Below are positions 49,138 through 59,657 of a DNA stretch of 64,000 nt, in pieces. The notes under the pieces were generated by a model. It made no database searches. It was given only the letters and a program-made list of their open reading frames with translations, and was not told the origin of the DNA. Source of the DNA: Dryocola boscaweniae (lineage in GTDB: Bacteria; Pseudomonadota; Gammaproteobacteria; Enterobacterales; Enterobacteriaceae); NCBI RefSeq assembly GCF_025215095.1, contig NZ_JALHAP010000072.1:1-64000 (forward strand), given 5' to 3'. A program made the position numbers and the translations under genes. Position 1 is the first letter of the stretch, and each line of letters opens with the position of its first letter.

Positions 49138-49302
49138 GCTTTATCATTTCCAGACAACCGGGGCTTTATTTTCAGCCCTGGTTGTTTTATATTCCGTTGC
49201 TGTTGCTAAATTAATCATATTAGTCTTTTATTAATACGGCTTTAAGCCAAACGGCGATAAGGATTTTTTAAGTTTGTGGAATAAACAAAAGGGTAAGTCA
49301 TT

Positions 49303-49845
49303 ATGCGGATAAAACCGGACGACAGTTGGCGTTGGTATTTCGATGAAGAGCACGATCGTATGATGCTCGATTTAGCCAATGGAATGATTTTTCGCTCCCG
49401 TTTTTCACGCAAAATGCTTACGCCTGATGCCTTTGAAAACGCTGGCTTTTGTGTCGATGACGCCGCGCTGTTTTTCTCCTTTGACGAGAAATGCCGCCAC
49501 CTGCCGCTCAGTAAAGAACATCGCGCTGAGCTGGTGCTCAATGCCCTGGTGGCTATTCGCTATCTCAAACCGCAAATGCCGAAAAGCTGGCATTTTGTCT
49601 CGCACGGCGACTGCTGGCAGCCTGCTCCGGGCGATGCGGCCTGCGTGTGGTTAAGCGAAGATATGCAGCAGGTGAATTTGTTAGTGGTTGAAACCGGCGA
49701 TAACGCGGCACTTTGTCTGCTGGCGCAGCCGGGATTGCAGCTTGCCGGTCGCACCATGCAATTAGGGGATGCGATTAAGGTAATGAACGACAGACTGAAG
49801 CCGCAGCCGGTGAATCACAGCCTCAGTCTTGACCAGGCGGTTTAA
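49303..49845 (+). CDS. zapC: Cell division protein ZapC
   Basis: ZapC binds FtsZ and promotes bundling of its filaments at midcell. The product is 180 residues, as in E. coli ZapC (YcbW), starting [20 protein letters not shown]. No catalytic motif is expected. Its 3' end overlaps the convergent ycbX stop by 4 bp. Confidence 0.95.
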   Translation: MRIKPDDSWRWYFDEEHDRMMLDLANGMIFRSRFSRKMLTPDAFENAGFCVDDAALFFSFDEKCRHLPLSKEHRAELVLNALVAIRYLKPQMPKSWHFVSHGDCWQPAPGDAACVWLSEDMQQVNLLVVETGDNAALCLLAQPGLQLAGRTMQLGDAIKVMNDRLKPQPVNHSLSLDQAV

Positions 49846-50954
49846 AGCGTCTCCAGCTTCACATCTCCCGCAGGAATACAGCTACAGCACAGAATCGTGC
49901 CGTCAGCGCCCACGGCGCTTTTTTTAAGCGCTTTCACTTCTCCGTCCACTAAACGAATCCGACAGCTTCCGCAAATTCCGGCGCGACAGGAATAGGGAAT
50001 GCGAATACCTTGTTGTTCAAGCTGTTCCAGGAGAATTTGCTGGTTATTCCCTCGAAAAGTCCGGCTCTGCCAGTCAATCGCCACCGTAGTTTCCGGCAGG
50101 GTTTCCGGCTTAATGCTTTCGGCAACCTGGCCTGCGCCATACACTCTGCCAGGCTTACGAGCCAATACTTCAAATTCATCCCCGACGCGGATAATTCCAC
50201 TGTTACGCGCAATCAGGTTCTGCCCGAAGTCGACATCGCCATTATCCTGCGCGGTGCGGAAGCTTTGCAGCGTCGCCAGTGGTTCACCTGTGGGATGTTT
50301 ACGGCCTTTTTCAGGGCTGACCGTGGTGAAGATACAGCGGCTGCAAGGCTTGGCGACATCAAAAGTCACATTGCCAATGCGCACTACTTGCCAGGTGTCT
50401 TCTTCCCACGCCTGGGCGCCTGTCACTACGATATTTGGGCGGAACTGCGTCATCTTCACGCTTGCCGGGCAGCGGTTTTGTAAATCGCGTAACGAGGCCT
50501 CGTTGGTCAGCAGGAAAGGGAAGCCATCGGCAAATGATAAAGGCACTTCTTCATGGCGCTTAACCCGGCGAGTTAACTCTTCACCCACCCAGCGTAACTG
50601 CACGGGACGGGAAAAGAAGCCGCTTAACCAGCTATTGATTTCATCAGGCGCAATCAGCGCGGTGAAGTGGTTGCCCCACACTTCGGTTGCGGCAGGCGTT
50701 GGCTGGAAATCGGCAAAGCGAACGTTTGCTGAAGAGCCGTCTGGCGCGCCCAGATATAAGCCATCATGAAGAATTGCCGGCGTAAAAAGCACCATTTGCG
50801 GTGACTGGCGCGCGGTAATAAAGGTGCCATCCGGCTCGGTTATCATAAATATACGGTCAAAAGCCAGGCCGCTGATGGCAACCTGAGCATGCGAGAGGGC
50901 AAGTCCGCGCATTGATTTAACCGGGTGAATATAAAGTTGAGATAGACTGATCAT
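49842..50954 (-). CDS. ycbX: YcbX, MOSC and [2Fe-2S] ferredoxin-domain protein
   Basis: YcbX takes part in detoxification of N-hydroxylated base analogues together with the molybdenum cofactor, probably as a Moco-dependent reductase. I chose the second ATG (50952-50954), which has GGAGGG six bases upstream and gives 370 residues (369 in E. coli). Domains are an N-terminal MOSC_N, a central MOSC with the conserved cysteine in [10 protein letters not shown], and a C-terminal plant-type [2Fe-2S] ferredoxin domain with CRAGICGSC and ILCCSC. It is divergent from rlmKL. Confidence 0.94.
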   Translation of the reverse strand: MISLSQLYIHPVKSMRGLALSHAQVAISGLAFDRIFMITEPDGTFITARQSPQMVLFTPAILHDGLYLGAPDGSSANVRFADFQPTPAATEVWGNHFTALIAPDEINSWLSGFFSRPVQLRWVGEELTRRVKRHEEVPLSFADGFPFLLTNEASLRDLQNRCPASVKMTQFRPNIVVTGAQAWEEDTWQVVRIGNVTFDVAKPCSRCIFTTVSPEKGRKHPTGEPLATLQSFRTAQDNGDVDFGQNLIARNSGIIRVGDEFEVLARKPGRVYGAGQVAESIKPETLPETTVAIDWQSRTFRGNNQQILLEQLEQQGIRIPYSCRAGICGSCRIRLVDGEVKALKKSAVGADGTILCCSCIPAGDVKLETL

Positions 50955-51061
50955 GGCGCCCTCCATGCCTGCAAAAATAATAAGAGGGCAACTTTATGAC
51001 ATGCGTGGCGGATTAGCTATAATGCGCCACTATTTTCTTTTTCTGACCAATAAGTGACGAT

Positions 51062-53179
51062 ATGAATTCTCTGTTTGCCAGTACGGCGCGTGGGCTCGAA
51101 GAGCTGTTAAAAACTGAACTGGAAGGGCTGGGCGCGCAAGGCTGCCAGGTGGTTCAGGGCGGCGTACATTACCAGGGGGATTCTCGTCTGGTCTACCAAA
51201 GCCTGATGTGGAGCCGTCTGGCGTCCCGCATCCTGCTGCCCCTAAGCGAATGCAAAGTTTACAGCGATCTGGATTTATATCTGGGCGTGCAGGTTATCGA
51301 CTGGCCGGCGATTTTTGGCCCGGATGCGACTTTCGCTGTGCACTTCAGCGGCCTGAACGAAGTCATCCGTAACAGCCAGTACGGCGCGCTTAAGGTAAAA
51401 GATGCCATCGTTGACTCCTTTACCCGTAAAAACCTGCCGCGTCCGAATGTCGATCGCGAGCAGCCAGATTTACGCATCAACGTCTGGCTGAATAAAGATA
51501 CCGCCAGCATCGCACTGGATTTGAGCGGTGAAGGCCTGCATCAGCGCGGCTATCGCGACAGCACCGGCGCGGCGCCTATTAAAGAAACGCTGGCCGCGGC
51601 CATTGTTATGCGTTCCGGCTGGCAGCCAGGCACGCCGCTGCTCGACCCAATGTGTGGTTCCGGTACGCTGCTGATTGAGGCTGCGATGATAGCGACCGAT
51701 CGCGCGCCTGGTTTACATCGCAAGCACTGGGGATTCCTGGGCTGGGCGAAACACGACGCGGAACTGTGGAAAGAAGTCACTAGCGAAGCGCAAGTGCGCG
51801 CTCGCAAAGGACTTGGGGAATACACATCCCGTTTCTACGGTTCTGATAATGATTCCCGCGTTATCGAACGCGCACGCGCAAACACCCGTCGCGCAGGCCT
51901 CGCCGCTCTGATTAGCTATGAAGTAAAAGACGTCGCTAAACTGACTAATCCGCTGCCGGAAGGGCCTGCGGGAACCGTGGTCAGCAACCCGCCATACGGC
52001 GAGCGTCTGGATAGCGAACCTGCGCTGATCGCGCTGCACAGTCTGCTGGGACGCAATATGAAGTCGCAGTTCGGCGGCTGGAATTTGTCGCTGTTTAGCG
52101 CATCCCCTGATTTGCTGAGCTGCCTGCAGCTACGCGCCGACCGCCAGTTTAAAGCGAAAAACGGCCCCCTTGATTGCGTGCAGAAAAACTATCAGTTGGC
52201 TGAAAACGCTACCGGCGCGGCTGGCGGCCAGCTTGCTGAAGATTATGCTAACCGTCTGCGTAAGAATATTAAGAAGCTGGATAAATGGGCGCGTCAGGAA
52301 GGTATCGAATGTTATCGCGTGTACGACGCAGATTTACCGGATTACAACGTAGCCGTGGATCGCTACGGCGACTGGGTCGTGGTGCAGGAATATGCGCCGC
52401 CGAAAACCGTGGATGCCAACAAGGCGCGTCAGCGTCTGTTTGACGTGATTGCCGCCACGCTTTCCGTGCTTGAACTGCCGTCCAACCGCTTGATCCTGAA
52501 AACGCGTGAGCGTCAGAAAGGCAAAAGCCAGTACCAGAAAATGGGCGAGAAGGGCGACTTTATGGAGATCAGCGAGTATAACGCGCGCCTTTGGGTCAAT
52601 CTGACGGACTATCTCGATACCGGCCTGTTTCTCGACCACCGTATCGCACGCCATATGCTCGGTAAAATGAGCAAAGGCAAAGATTTCCTTAATCTCTTTG
52701 CCTACACCGGCAGCGCAACGGTCCATGCAGGCCTGGGCGGCGCGAAGACCACCACCACGGTGGATATGTCCCGCACCTATCTGGAGTGGGCTGAACGTAA
52801 CCTGCGCCTTAACGGTCTGAGCGGGCGCGATCATCGCCTGATTCAGGCTGATTGCCTGGGCTGGCTGAGTGAAACGGACGAACAGTTCGATCTGATCTTT
52901 ATCGATCCGCCGACGTTCTCCAACTCAAAACGTATGGAAGACTCTTTCGACGTGCAACGCGATCATATCGGGCTGATGAAAAACCTCAAACGCCTGCTGC
53001 GCCGCGGCGGCACCATTATGTTCTCCAATAATAAACGCGGCTTCAAAATGGACTTTGACGGGCTTGCAAAACTGGGTCTGGAAGCACAGGAAATTACTCA
53101 GAAAACGCTTTCGCAAGACTTTGCCCGTAATCGCCAGATTCACAACTGCTGGCTTGTTACTCATCAAGCCAAGGATTAA
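51062..53179 (+). CDS. rlmL: Fused 23S rRNA methyltransferase RlmKL (m2G2445 and m7G2069)
   Basis: This fused protein methylates 23S rRNA at G2445 (N-terminal RlmL part) and G2069 (C-terminal RlmK part). The product is 705 residues (702 in E. coli). A THUMP domain lies at about residues 43-155. The first SAM domain has [20 protein letters not shown] and the catalytic NPPYGERL. The second has [16 protein letters not shown] and [11 protein letters not shown]. It is followed 5 bp later by uup. Confidence 0.97.
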   Translation: MNSLFASTARGLEELLKTELEGLGAQGCQVVQGGVHYQGDSRLVYQSLMWSRLASRILLPLSECKVYSDLDLYLGVQVIDWPAIFGPDATFAVHFSGLNEVIRNSQYGALKVKDAIVDSFTRKNLPRPNVDREQPDLRINVWLNKDTASIALDLSGEGLHQRGYRDSTGAAPIKETLAAAIVMRSGWQPGTPLLDPMCGSGTLLIEAAMIATDRAPGLHRKHWGFLGWAKHDAELWKEVTSEAQVRARKGLGEYTSRFYGSDNDSRVIERARANTRRAGLAALISYEVKDVAKLTNPLPEGPAGTVVSNPPYGERLDSEPALIALHSLLGRNMKSQFGGWNLSLFSASPDLLSCLQLRADRQFKAKNGPLDCVQKNYQLAENATGAAGGQLAEDYANRLRKNIKKLDKWARQEGIECYRVYDADLPDYNVAVDRYGDWVVVQEYAPPKTVDANKARQRLFDVIAATLSVLELPSNRLILKTRERQKGKSQYQKMGEKGDFMEISEYNARLWVNLTDYLDTGLFLDHRIARHMLGKMSKGKDFLNLFAYTGSATVHAGLGGAKTTTTVDMSRTYLEWAERNLRLNGLSGRDHRLIQADCLGWLSETDEQFDLIFIDPPTFSNSKRMEDSFDVQRDHIGLMKNLKRLLRRGGTIMFSNNKRGFKMDFDGLAKLGLEAQEITQKTLSQDFARNRQIHNCWLVTHQAKD

Positions 53180-53184
53180 TTGTC

Positions 53185-55092
53185 ATGTCATTAATTAGTA
53201 TGCACGGCGCCTGGCTGTCGTTTAGCGACGCGCCGCTGTTAGATAACACCGAACTTCATATCGAAGAAAACGAACGCGTTTGCCTGGTTGGCCGTAACGG
53301 CGCGGGTAAATCCACGCTGATGAAAATTCTTAACCGTGAGCTGCCGCTGGACGACGGCCGCATGGTTTATGAGCAGGATTTGATTGTTGCTCGACTGCAA
53401 CAGGACCCACCACGCAACGTGGCGGGCACCGTCTACGACTTCGTCGCGGAAGGCGTTGAGGAGCAGGCTGAATATTTGAAGGCCTATCACGATATTTCGC
53501 ACAAAGTGATGACCGATCCGAGCGAAAAGAACCTCAACGAAATGGCGCGCATTCAGGAAATTCTGGATCACCAGAACCTGTGGCAACTGGATAGCCGCAT
53601 TAATGAGGTGCTCGAACAGTTAGGTCTGGATGCGGATACTGAACTGTCCGCGCTTTCAGGCGGCTGGCTGCGTAAAGCGGCGCTGGGCCGTGCGCTGGTA
53701 AGCTCACCGCGCGTTCTGCTGCTGGACGAACCGACAAACCATCTGGATATTGAAACGATCGACTGGCTCGAAGGCTTCTTAAAAGAGTTCCAGGGCAGCA
53801 TTATCTTCATTTCGCATGACCGTTCATTTATTCGCAATATGGCTACTCGTATTGTCGATCTGGATCGCGGCAAGCTGGTTTCTTATCCGGGCGATTACGA
53901 TCAGTATCTGCTGGCGAAAGAAGAAGCGTTGCGCGTAGAAGATCTGCAAAACGCGGAGTTCGACCGCAAGCTTGCCCAGGAAGAAGTTTGGATCCGTCAG
54001 GGAATTAAAGCGCGCCGTACGCGTAATGAAGGCCGGGTGCGTGCGCTAAAAGCCATGCGCCGGGAACGTGGCGAGCGCCGGGAAGTCATGGGCAGCGCCA
54101 AAATGCAGGTCGAAGAAGCTTCTCGTTCAGGCAAAATCGTCTTTGAAATGGAAGATGTTTGCTATCAGATTGCGAATAAAGTGCTGGTTAAGGACTTCTC
54201 CGCCCAGGTGCAGCGCAGCGATAAAATCGCGCTGGTGGGTCCGAACGGCTGCGGTAAATCTACTTTGCTCAAGCTAATGCTCGGCCAACTGAAGGCCGAT
54301 TGCGGTCGCGTACATTGTGGGACGAAGCTTGAAGTCGCCTACTTTGATCAGCACCGAACCGAGCTGGATCCCGACCGCACCGTGATGGATAACCTGGCTG
54401 AAGGTAAACAGGAAGTGATGGTGAACGGCAAGCCGCGTCACGTTCTTGGTTATCTGCAGGACTTTTTATTTCATCCCAAACGCGCCATGACGCCGGTACG
54501 CGCCCTGTCAGGCGGCGAACGTAATCGTCTGTTACTGGCGCGCTTATTCCTGAAACCAAGCAATCTTCTGATTCTCGATGAACCGACAAACGACCTGGAT
54601 GTTGAAACCCTTGAGCTGCTTGAAGAGCTGATTGACGGCTATCAGGGCACCGTCATGCTGGTAAGCCACGATCGTCAGTTCGTGGACAACACCGTGACCG
54701 AATGTTGGATCTTTGAAGGTGAAGGTCACATTGGTCGTTACGTGGGCGGCTATCATGATGCTAAAGGGCAGCAGGGTTCAGCGCGTTCGCTGCGTGAAAC
54801 CGCTCAGGACAAGCAACAAAAGAGTGAACCGGCAAAGGCAGAAACTGTAAAACGCGGTAATAGCAAACTAAGCTATAACCTGCAGCGTGAACTGGAGCAA
54901 CTGCCGCTTCGTCTTGAACAGCTTGAGGCCGAACTGGAGGCTCTGCAGGCGAAAGTCGGTGATGCGGAGTTCTTCAACCAACCACACGACGCTACGCAAA
55001 AAGTATTGAGCGAACTGGCCACTGCCGAAAAAGCACTGGAAGACGCTTTTGAACGCTGGGAGTACCTCGAGTCTCTGAAAAACGGCGCGTAA
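53185..55092 (+). CDS. uup: ABC-F family ATPase Uup
   Basis: Uup is a soluble ABC-F protein with two ATPase domains that acts on ribosomes or branched DNA; in E. coli its loss raises transposon precise excision. The product is 635 residues, as in E. coli. The first domain has Walker A GRNGAGKST, signature LSGGW and LLLDEPTNHLD. The second has GPNGCGKST, LSGGER and LILDEPTNDLD. A basic linker with RRTRNEGRVRALKAMRRERG lies between them, and a coiled-coil DNA-binding C-terminus follows. Confidence 0.97.
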   Translation: MSLISMHGAWLSFSDAPLLDNTELHIEENERVCLVGRNGAGKSTLMKILNRELPLDDGRMVYEQDLIVARLQQDPPRNVAGTVYDFVAEGVEEQAEYLKAYHDISHKVMTDPSEKNLNEMARIQEILDHQNLWQLDSRINEVLEQLGLDADTELSALSGGWLRKAALGRALVSSPRVLLLDEPTNHLDIETIDWLEGFLKEFQGSIIFISHDRSFIRNMATRIVDLDRGKLVSYPGDYDQYLLAKEEALRVEDLQNAEFDRKLAQEEVWIRQGIKARRTRNEGRVRALKAMRRERGERREVMGSAKMQVEEASRSGKIVFEMEDVCYQIANKVLVKDFSAQVQRSDKIALVGPNGCGKSTLLKLMLGQLKADCGRVHCGTKLEVAYFDQHRTELDPDRTVMDNLAEGKQEVMVNGKPRHVLGYLQDFLFHPKRAMTPVRALSGGERNRLLLARLFLKPSNLLILDEPTNDLDVETLELLEELIDGYQGTVMLVSHDRQFVDNTVTECWIFEGEGHIGRYVGGYHDAKGQQGSARSLRETAQDKQQKSEPAKAETVKRGNSKLSYNLQRELEQLPLRLEQLEAELEALQAKVGDAEFFNQPHDATQKVLSELATAEKALEDAFERWEYLESLKNGA

Positions 55093-55108
55093 TGTAAGGA
55101 GACCCGAT

Positions 55109-56377
55109 ATGTGTGCCACGCATCATCCTCGTTCGCACATATTGTGTCCACAATGTGATTTGCTGGTGTCAATGCCTGCATTGCAGGACGGCCATAAGGC
55201 CACCTGCCCACGCTGTGGCACAACGCTAATCACTCAATGGCCCTCTCCGCGTCAGCGGCCGACAGCCTATGCGCTTTCGGCTCTGTTTATGCTTTTGCTG
55301 GCCAACCTTTTCCCATTTATCAATATGAATGTCGCCGGCGTCAGCAGCGAAGTCACGCTGCTGGACATCCCGGGCGTGATGTTTTCTGAAGATTACGCAA
55401 GCCTTGGGACATTCTTTATGTTGTTCGTTCAGGCGGTGCCGACTTTTTGTCTGATCACCATTTTGCTGTTAGTCAACCGGGCCACGCTGCCTGCGGTTTT
55501 GCAACGTAGAATGGCGCGTACGCTGTTTCAGCTTAAATCCTGGGGAATGGCGGAAATTTTCCTGGCCGGCGTGCTGGTGAGCTTCGTCAAATTGATGGCC
55601 TATGGCGATATCGGCGTGGGCAGCAGCTTCGTGCCGTGGTGTTTGTTCTGCATTCTGCAGCTAAGGGCTTTTCAATGCGTGGACAGACGCTGGCTTTGGG
55701 ACGATCTCGCGCCTATGCCTGCCGTTGAACAGCCGTTAAAACCAGGCGTGTCGGGTATCCACCAGGGGTTACGTTCCTGTCCTTGCTGCACAGCGATAGT
55801 GCCCGAGAATCAACTGGTTTGCCCGCGTTGCGAAACTAAAGGGCATATAAGGCGAAAGCACAGTTTGCAGTGGACGCTCGCGCTATTGGTTACCTCCATT
55901 ATGCTTTACCTGCCGGCGAATATTCTGCCGATTATGGTCACCGAGGTACTGGGCAGCAAATATTCCTCTACTATTCTCGCCGGGGTTATTCTGCTGTGGA
56001 ATGAAGGCTCTTTCCCCGTTGCGATGGTTATTTTTATCGCCAGTATTATGGTGCCGACGCTAAAAATGATCGCCATCGCCTGGCTGTGTTGGGATGCGAA
56101 AGGCCACGGCAGACGCGACAGCGAGCGGATGCATTTGATATATGAAGTGGTTGAATTTGTTGGCCGCTGGTCAATGATTGACGTTTTTGTTATTGCCGTG
56201 CTTTCTGCGCTGGTGAGGATGGGGGCGTTAATGAACATCTATCCGGCGATTGGCGCGATAATGTTTGCTTTGGTAGTTATTTTGACAATGTTTGCTGCGA
56301 TGACCTTTGACCCTCGCTTGTCCTGGGATCGCGCACCAGATTCAACTCATGAGGAGTCGTCTGAGCATGGAAAATAA
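55109..56377 (+). CDS. pqiA: Intermembrane transport protein PqiA
   Basis: PqiA is the inner-membrane component of the Pqi intermembrane (lipid) transport system, induced by paraquat in E. coli. The product is 422 residues (417 in E. coli). It holds two PqiA repeats, each preceded by a zinc-ribbon pair (CPQCDLLV with CPRCGTTL, then CPCCTAI with CPRCETKG), and eight predicted membrane helices. It begins 16 bp after uup with a TAAGGAG ribosome site, and its end overlaps pqiB by 11 bp. Confidence 0.96.
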   Translation: MCATHHPRSHILCPQCDLLVSMPALQDGHKATCPRCGTTLITQWPSPRQRPTAYALSALFMLLLANLFPFINMNVAGVSSEVTLLDIPGVMFSEDYASLGTFFMLFVQAVPTFCLITILLLVNRATLPAVLQRRMARTLFQLKSWGMAEIFLAGVLVSFVKLMAYGDIGVGSSFVPWCLFCILQLRAFQCVDRRWLWDDLAPMPAVEQPLKPGVSGIHQGLRSCPCCTAIVPENQLVCPRCETKGHIRRKHSLQWTLALLVTSIMLYLPANILPIMVTEVLGSKYSSTILAGVILLWNEGSFPVAMVIFIASIMVPTLKMIAIAWLCWDAKGHGRRDSERMHLIYEVVEFVGRWSMIDVFVIAVLSALVRMGALMNIYPAIGAIMFALVVILTMFAAMTFDPRLSWDRAPDSTHEESSEHGK

Positions 56378-58007
56378 AAGCGGGGAAGCAAAAGTGCAGC
56401 AGGTGAAAAACTGGTCCCCGGTGTGGATTTTCCCCATCGTGACCGCGCTTATCGGCGCGTGGATCCTGTTTTACCATTACAGCCATCAGGGGCCGGAAGT
56501 GACCCTGATAACCACCAATGCCGAAGGTATTGAAGGTGGAAAAACGACCATCAAGAGCCGCAGCGTCGATGTGGGCGTGGTCGAAAGCGCGGTGCTTTCC
56601 GATGATTTATTGCATGTTGAAATTAAAGTTCGGCTGAATTCCGGCATGGAAAAGCTGCTGCATAAAGACTCGGTATTCTGGGTTGTGAAGCCACAGGTGG
56701 GACGCGGTGGCGTTTCTGGACTGAGTACGTTGCTTTCAGGCGCCTATATTGAACTGCAGCCGGGTACCAAAGGGCCAAAACCCGATCGTTACGAGCTACT
56801 CGACTCACCGCCTTTGGCTTCGCCTGACGCGAAAGGTATCCGCATTACGCTTGACAGCGATAAAGCAGGGCAGCTCAATCCGGGCGATCCGGTTTTGTTC
56901 CGGGGCTATCGTGTAGGGTCAGTCGAGACCAGCACTTTCGATGCAGCTAAACGTCGCATCAGCTATCAGCTCTTTATTAGTGCGCCTAACGACCGGCTGG
57001 TGACCAGCAATGTGCGCTTCTGGAAAGACAGCGGTATTGCCGTGGATATGTCTTCGCAGGGCATGCGCGTTGAAATGGGCTCGCTTGCCACGCTCTTTAG
57101 CGGCGGGGTTAGCTTTGACGTACCCGAAGGATGGGAACTGGGACAGCCTGCGCAGCCGGGTGCGGATTATAAGCTCTTTGACGATCAGAGAAGCATTCAG
57201 GATTCGCTGTATACCCAGCACATTGATTATCTGATGTTCTTTAAAGATTCTATTCGCGGCCTGCAGCCGGGCGCGCCTGTAGAATTCCGTGGCATTCGTT
57301 TGGGCACCGTGGCCCAGGTTCCGTTCTTTACGCCGGGAATGCGACAGGCTCTGAACGATGATTTCCGCATTCCGATTCTGATCCGCATCGAACCTGAGCG
57401 CCTACAAAATGTCATCGGCGGAGATACCAACATTCAGGAGAATATGACTGCCTTCCTCAAACGTGGCCTGCGCGCCTCGCTCAAGAGCGGCAATCTGTTA
57501 ACCGGCGCGTTGTACATCGATCTCGACTTCTATCCGAAGGCCGAAACAATGACCGGAATGAAGAGCTTTAGCGGCTATCCAATTATTCCTACGGTAAGCG
57601 GCGGGCTTGCGCAGATTCAGCAGCGGCTGCTGGATACGCTGGATAAAATTAACAATTTACCGCTTAACCCGATGATTGAGCAGACCACTAAATCGCTTGC
57701 TGAAAGCCAGCGCACCATGCAGCGCTTACAACAAACGATTGATAGCCTGAACAAGTTAATGAACAACCAGTCAACCCAGTCGCTGCCGGAAAATATGCAA
57801 TCAACGCTGCGTGAACTGAACCGCAGCATGCAGGGCTTCCAGCCGGGTTCCGCGGCCTATAACAAGATGGTGGCGGACATGCAGCGTCTTGATCAGGTTC
57901 TGCGTGAACTTCAACCGGTGCTGCGCACGCTGAATGATAAGAGCAATTCGCTGATCTTTGAGGCGAAGGATAAAAAGGATCCCCAGCCGAAGAGGGCTAA
58001 AGAATGA
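56367..58007 (+). CDS. pqiB: Intermembrane transport protein PqiB (MCE domains)
   Basis: PqiB is anchored in the inner membrane and forms a hexameric, needle-like tunnel across the periplasm made of MCE domains. From the ATG at 56367 the product is 546 residues, as in E. coli. There is one N-terminal membrane helix (PVWIFPIVTALIGAWILFY), three MCE domains in the first 400 residues, and a long helical C-terminus (about 420-530) that builds the coiled-coil tip. The longer frame upstream lies inside pqiA. It overlaps pqiC by ATGA. Confidence 0.96.
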   Translation: MENKSGEAKVQQVKNWSPVWIFPIVTALIGAWILFYHYSHQGPEVTLITTNAEGIEGGKTTIKSRSVDVGVVESAVLSDDLLHVEIKVRLNSGMEKLLHKDSVFWVVKPQVGRGGVSGLSTLLSGAYIELQPGTKGPKPDRYELLDSPPLASPDAKGIRITLDSDKAGQLNPGDPVLFRGYRVGSVETSTFDAAKRRISYQLFISAPNDRLVTSNVRFWKDSGIAVDMSSQGMRVEMGSLATLFSGGVSFDVPEGWELGQPAQPGADYKLFDDQRSIQDSLYTQHIDYLMFFKDSIRGLQPGAPVEFRGIRLGTVAQVPFFTPGMRQALNDDFRIPILIRIEPERLQNVIGGDTNIQENMTAFLKRGLRASLKSGNLLTGALYIDLDFYPKAETMTGMKSFSGYPIIPTVSGGLAQIQQRLLDTLDKINNLPLNPMIEQTTKSLAESQRTMQRLQQTIDSLNKLMNNQSTQSLPENMQSTLRELNRSMQGFQPGSAAYNKMVADMQRLDQVLRELQPVLRTLNDKSNSLIFEAKDKKDPQPKRAKE

Positions 58008-58570
58008 AAAAGTGGCTAACGGTTATCGCGGCGCTGGCGTTGAGCGCCTGTAGCAGCAGCGACGACGGCAAAACGTATTACCAGCTTCCTCAAAGCTCTA
58101 TGCCTGCTATGCAGGCTGCAAGCCAGCCTGGAACCCATCTTTTGTGGGTAGAGCAGGTTGCGGTTCCTGATTACCTCGCCGGTAACGGCGTGGTTTATCA
58201 GACCAGCGATGTGCAGTTCGTTATCGCAACCAGCAATTTATGGGCAAGCCCGCTGGATCAGCAACTGCGTAATACTCTGGTAAGCAATCTCAGCAGCGCC
58301 TTACCCGGCTGGGTGGTCGCTTCTCAGCCGCTGGGCAACGATCAGGATATTCTGAATGTGAACGTCACGGGCTTCCACGGCCGCTACGACGGCAAAGTTA
58401 TCGTCAGCGGCGAGTGGTTGCTCAATCATCAGGGACAACTGATAAAACGCCCGTTCCATCTTGAACTGAAACAGCAAGAAGATGGCTACGATGCGATGGT
58501 CAAAACTCTGGCCCAGGTGTGGCAGCAAGAGGCTCAGAGCATAGCAAGCCAGTTAACTCGTCTGAATTAA
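58004..58570 (+). CDS. pqiC: Outer-membrane lipoprotein PqiC
   Basis: PqiC (YmbA) is the outer-membrane lipoprotein of the Pqi system and interacts with the PqiB needle. The product is 188 residues (187 in E. coli). The signal peptide MKKWLTVIAALALSACSSS carries a lipobox LSAC, and the residues after the cysteine (SSSDD) suit Lol transport to the outer membrane. It is the last gene of pqiABC. Confidence 0.95.
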   Translation: MKKWLTVIAALALSACSSSDDGKTYYQLPQSSMPAMQAASQPGTHLLWVEQVAVPDYLAGNGVVYQTSDVQFVIATSNLWASPLDQQLRNTLVSNLSSALPGWVVASQPLGNDQDILNVNVTGFHGRYDGKVIVSGEWLLNHQGQLIKRPFHLELKQQEDGYDAMVKTLAQVWQQEAQSIASQLTRLN

Positions 58571-58586
58571 TTTTGCCTTATCGCAC

Positions 58587-58636
58587 AAAAAAGCTGCGTT
58601 CTTCGTTTTAATCGCGAAGCGCAGCTTTTCTTTTAT
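58587..58636 (+). terminator. Rho-independent terminator after pqiC
   Basis: AAAAGCTGCG and CGCAGCTTTT pair over an inner stem TTCG/CGAA region, followed by CTTTTATC. It closes the pqi operon upstream of rmf. Confidence 0.8.
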
Positions 58637-58839
58637 CCTGAGTCTATTACCTGTGCGACATCACATTTTTTGTACAAATGATATCCCGCGTAGCTCACAT
58701 TTATGACACTGGCGTGAATTTTGCGCATTGACGATGCCATCATTTACGGGTATTCGTTAGATGTGATTGCACATTTTGTAATCACTGTTTTCTTTCCACC
58801 AGATCCATTTGATAGATCAAGAAATGAGGGAAACGAGGC

Positions 58840-59007
58840 ATGAAGAGACAAAAACGAGATCGCCTGGAACGGGCTCATCAACGTGGTTATCAAGCAGGTA
58901 TCGCCGGACGCTCCAAAGAGATATGTCCTTATCAGGCACTAAATCAGAGGTCGTACTGGATGGGAGGCTGGCGAGAAGCCATGGAAGACAGGGCGGTTAC
59001 CGCATAA
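58840..59007 (+). CDS. rmf: Ribosome modulation factor
   Basis: RMF is a small basic protein that dimerises 70S ribosomes into inactive 100S particles in stationary phase. The 55-residue product, MKRQKRDRLERAHQRGYQAG and so on, matches E. coli RMF in length and in the conserved GRSKEICPYQ and WMGGWREAMEDR segments. The ATG is preceded by a GAGG ribosome site. In E. coli, ppGpp induces the gene. The 200 bp upstream are AT-rich and probably hold its promoter. Confidence 0.96.
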   Translation: MKRQKRDRLERAHQRGYQAGIAGRSKEICPYQALNQRSYWMGGWREAMEDRAVTA

Positions 59008-59025
59008 TCACTGTCTCTTTAGAAA

Positions 59026-59058
59026 AGAAACCTCCGCGCCGCGGAGGTTTCACGTTTT
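59026..59058 (-). terminator. Bidirectional terminator between rmf and fabA
   Basis: AAACCTCCGC and GCGGAGGTTT form a perfect 10-bp stem around GCC, with A-rich sequence before and T-rich sequence after. It serves the convergent rmf and fabA transcripts. Confidence 0.88.
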
Positions 59059-59064
59059 CGGGGA

Positions 59065-59583
59065 TTAGAAAGCGGTGGTGTCTTTGAAGAGGCCCACTTT
59101 CATGTCGGTGGCGGTATAAATCACACGGCCATCGACCAGCACTTCACCGTCTGCCATGCCCATAATCAGGCGACGATTAATGACGCGCTTGAAGTGGATA
59201 CGATAGGTAACTTTTTTCGCGGCAGGCAGGATTTGTCCTGCAAGCTTAACTTCACCCACGCCAAGCGCACGACCTTTACCTTCGCCGCCCAGCCAGCCGA
59301 GGTAAAAGCCTACCAGTTGCCACATTGCATCCAGGCCCAGACAGCCAGGCATCACCGGATCGCCGATAAAGTGGCAAGCGAAGAACCACAAATCTGGATT
59401 AATATCTAATTCAGCTTCAACGTAACCTTTATCGAAGTTACCGCCGTCTTCGGTCATTTTGACCACGCGGTCCATCATCAGCATGGGTGGCGCGGGTAAG
59501 CGTGGGCCTTCAGCACCAAACAGTTCGCCACGACCAGAGGCAAGAAGATCTTCTTTTGTATAGGATTCGCGTTTATCTACCAT
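59065..59583 (-). CDS. fabA: 3-hydroxydecanoyl-ACP dehydratase/isomerase
   Basis: FabA dehydrates 3-hydroxydecanoyl-ACP and isomerises the product to cis-3-decenoyl-ACP, the entry step to unsaturated fatty acids. The product is 172 residues, as in E. coli. The hot-dog fold active site is visible: His71 in [11 protein letters not shown] and Asp85 in CLGLDAMWQ. FadR-type and FabR-type sites lie just upstream, matching control by fatty acid supply. Confidence 0.98.
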   Translation of the reverse strand: MVDKRESYTKEDLLASGRGELFGAEGPRLPAPPMLMMDRVVKMTEDGGNFDKGYVEAELDINPDLWFFACHFIGDPVMPGCLGLDAMWQLVGFYLGWLGGEGKGRALGVGEVKLAGQILPAAKKVTYRIHFKRVINRRLIMGMADGEVLVDGRVIYTATDMKVGLFKDTTAF

Positions 59584-59621
59584 GTCTACAGTAAGCCTTT
59601 TTATAAAGAAGCACGCAGGTT

Positions 59622-59639
59622 AGCTAACACGTGTACGCT
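59622..59639 (-). promoter_or_regulatory. FabR site upstream of fabA
   Basis: On the minus strand AGCGTACACGTGTTAGCT matches the FabR palindrome known upstream of E. coli fabA. It lies about 40 bp before the start codon and would allow repression when unsaturated acyl chains are abundant. Confidence 0.7.
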
Positions 59640-59640
59640 C

Positions 59641-59657
59641 AACAAGTCCGATCAGTT
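59641..59657 (-). promoter_or_regulatory. FadR site upstream of fabA
   Basis: On the minus strand AACTGATCGGACTTGTT resembles the FadR operator (AACTGGTCnGACCAGTT) and the E. coli fabA activation site. FadR activates fabA in the absence of long-chain acyl-CoA. The site overlaps the lonH stop codon, so the end of lonH is constrained by the fabA promoter. Confidence 0.7.

Noticed and set aside
58640..58780. CRP sites upstream of rmf
   Set aside because: TGTGC and TCACA half-sites are present, but the spacing is 4 rather than 6 bases, so they do not form a proper site.
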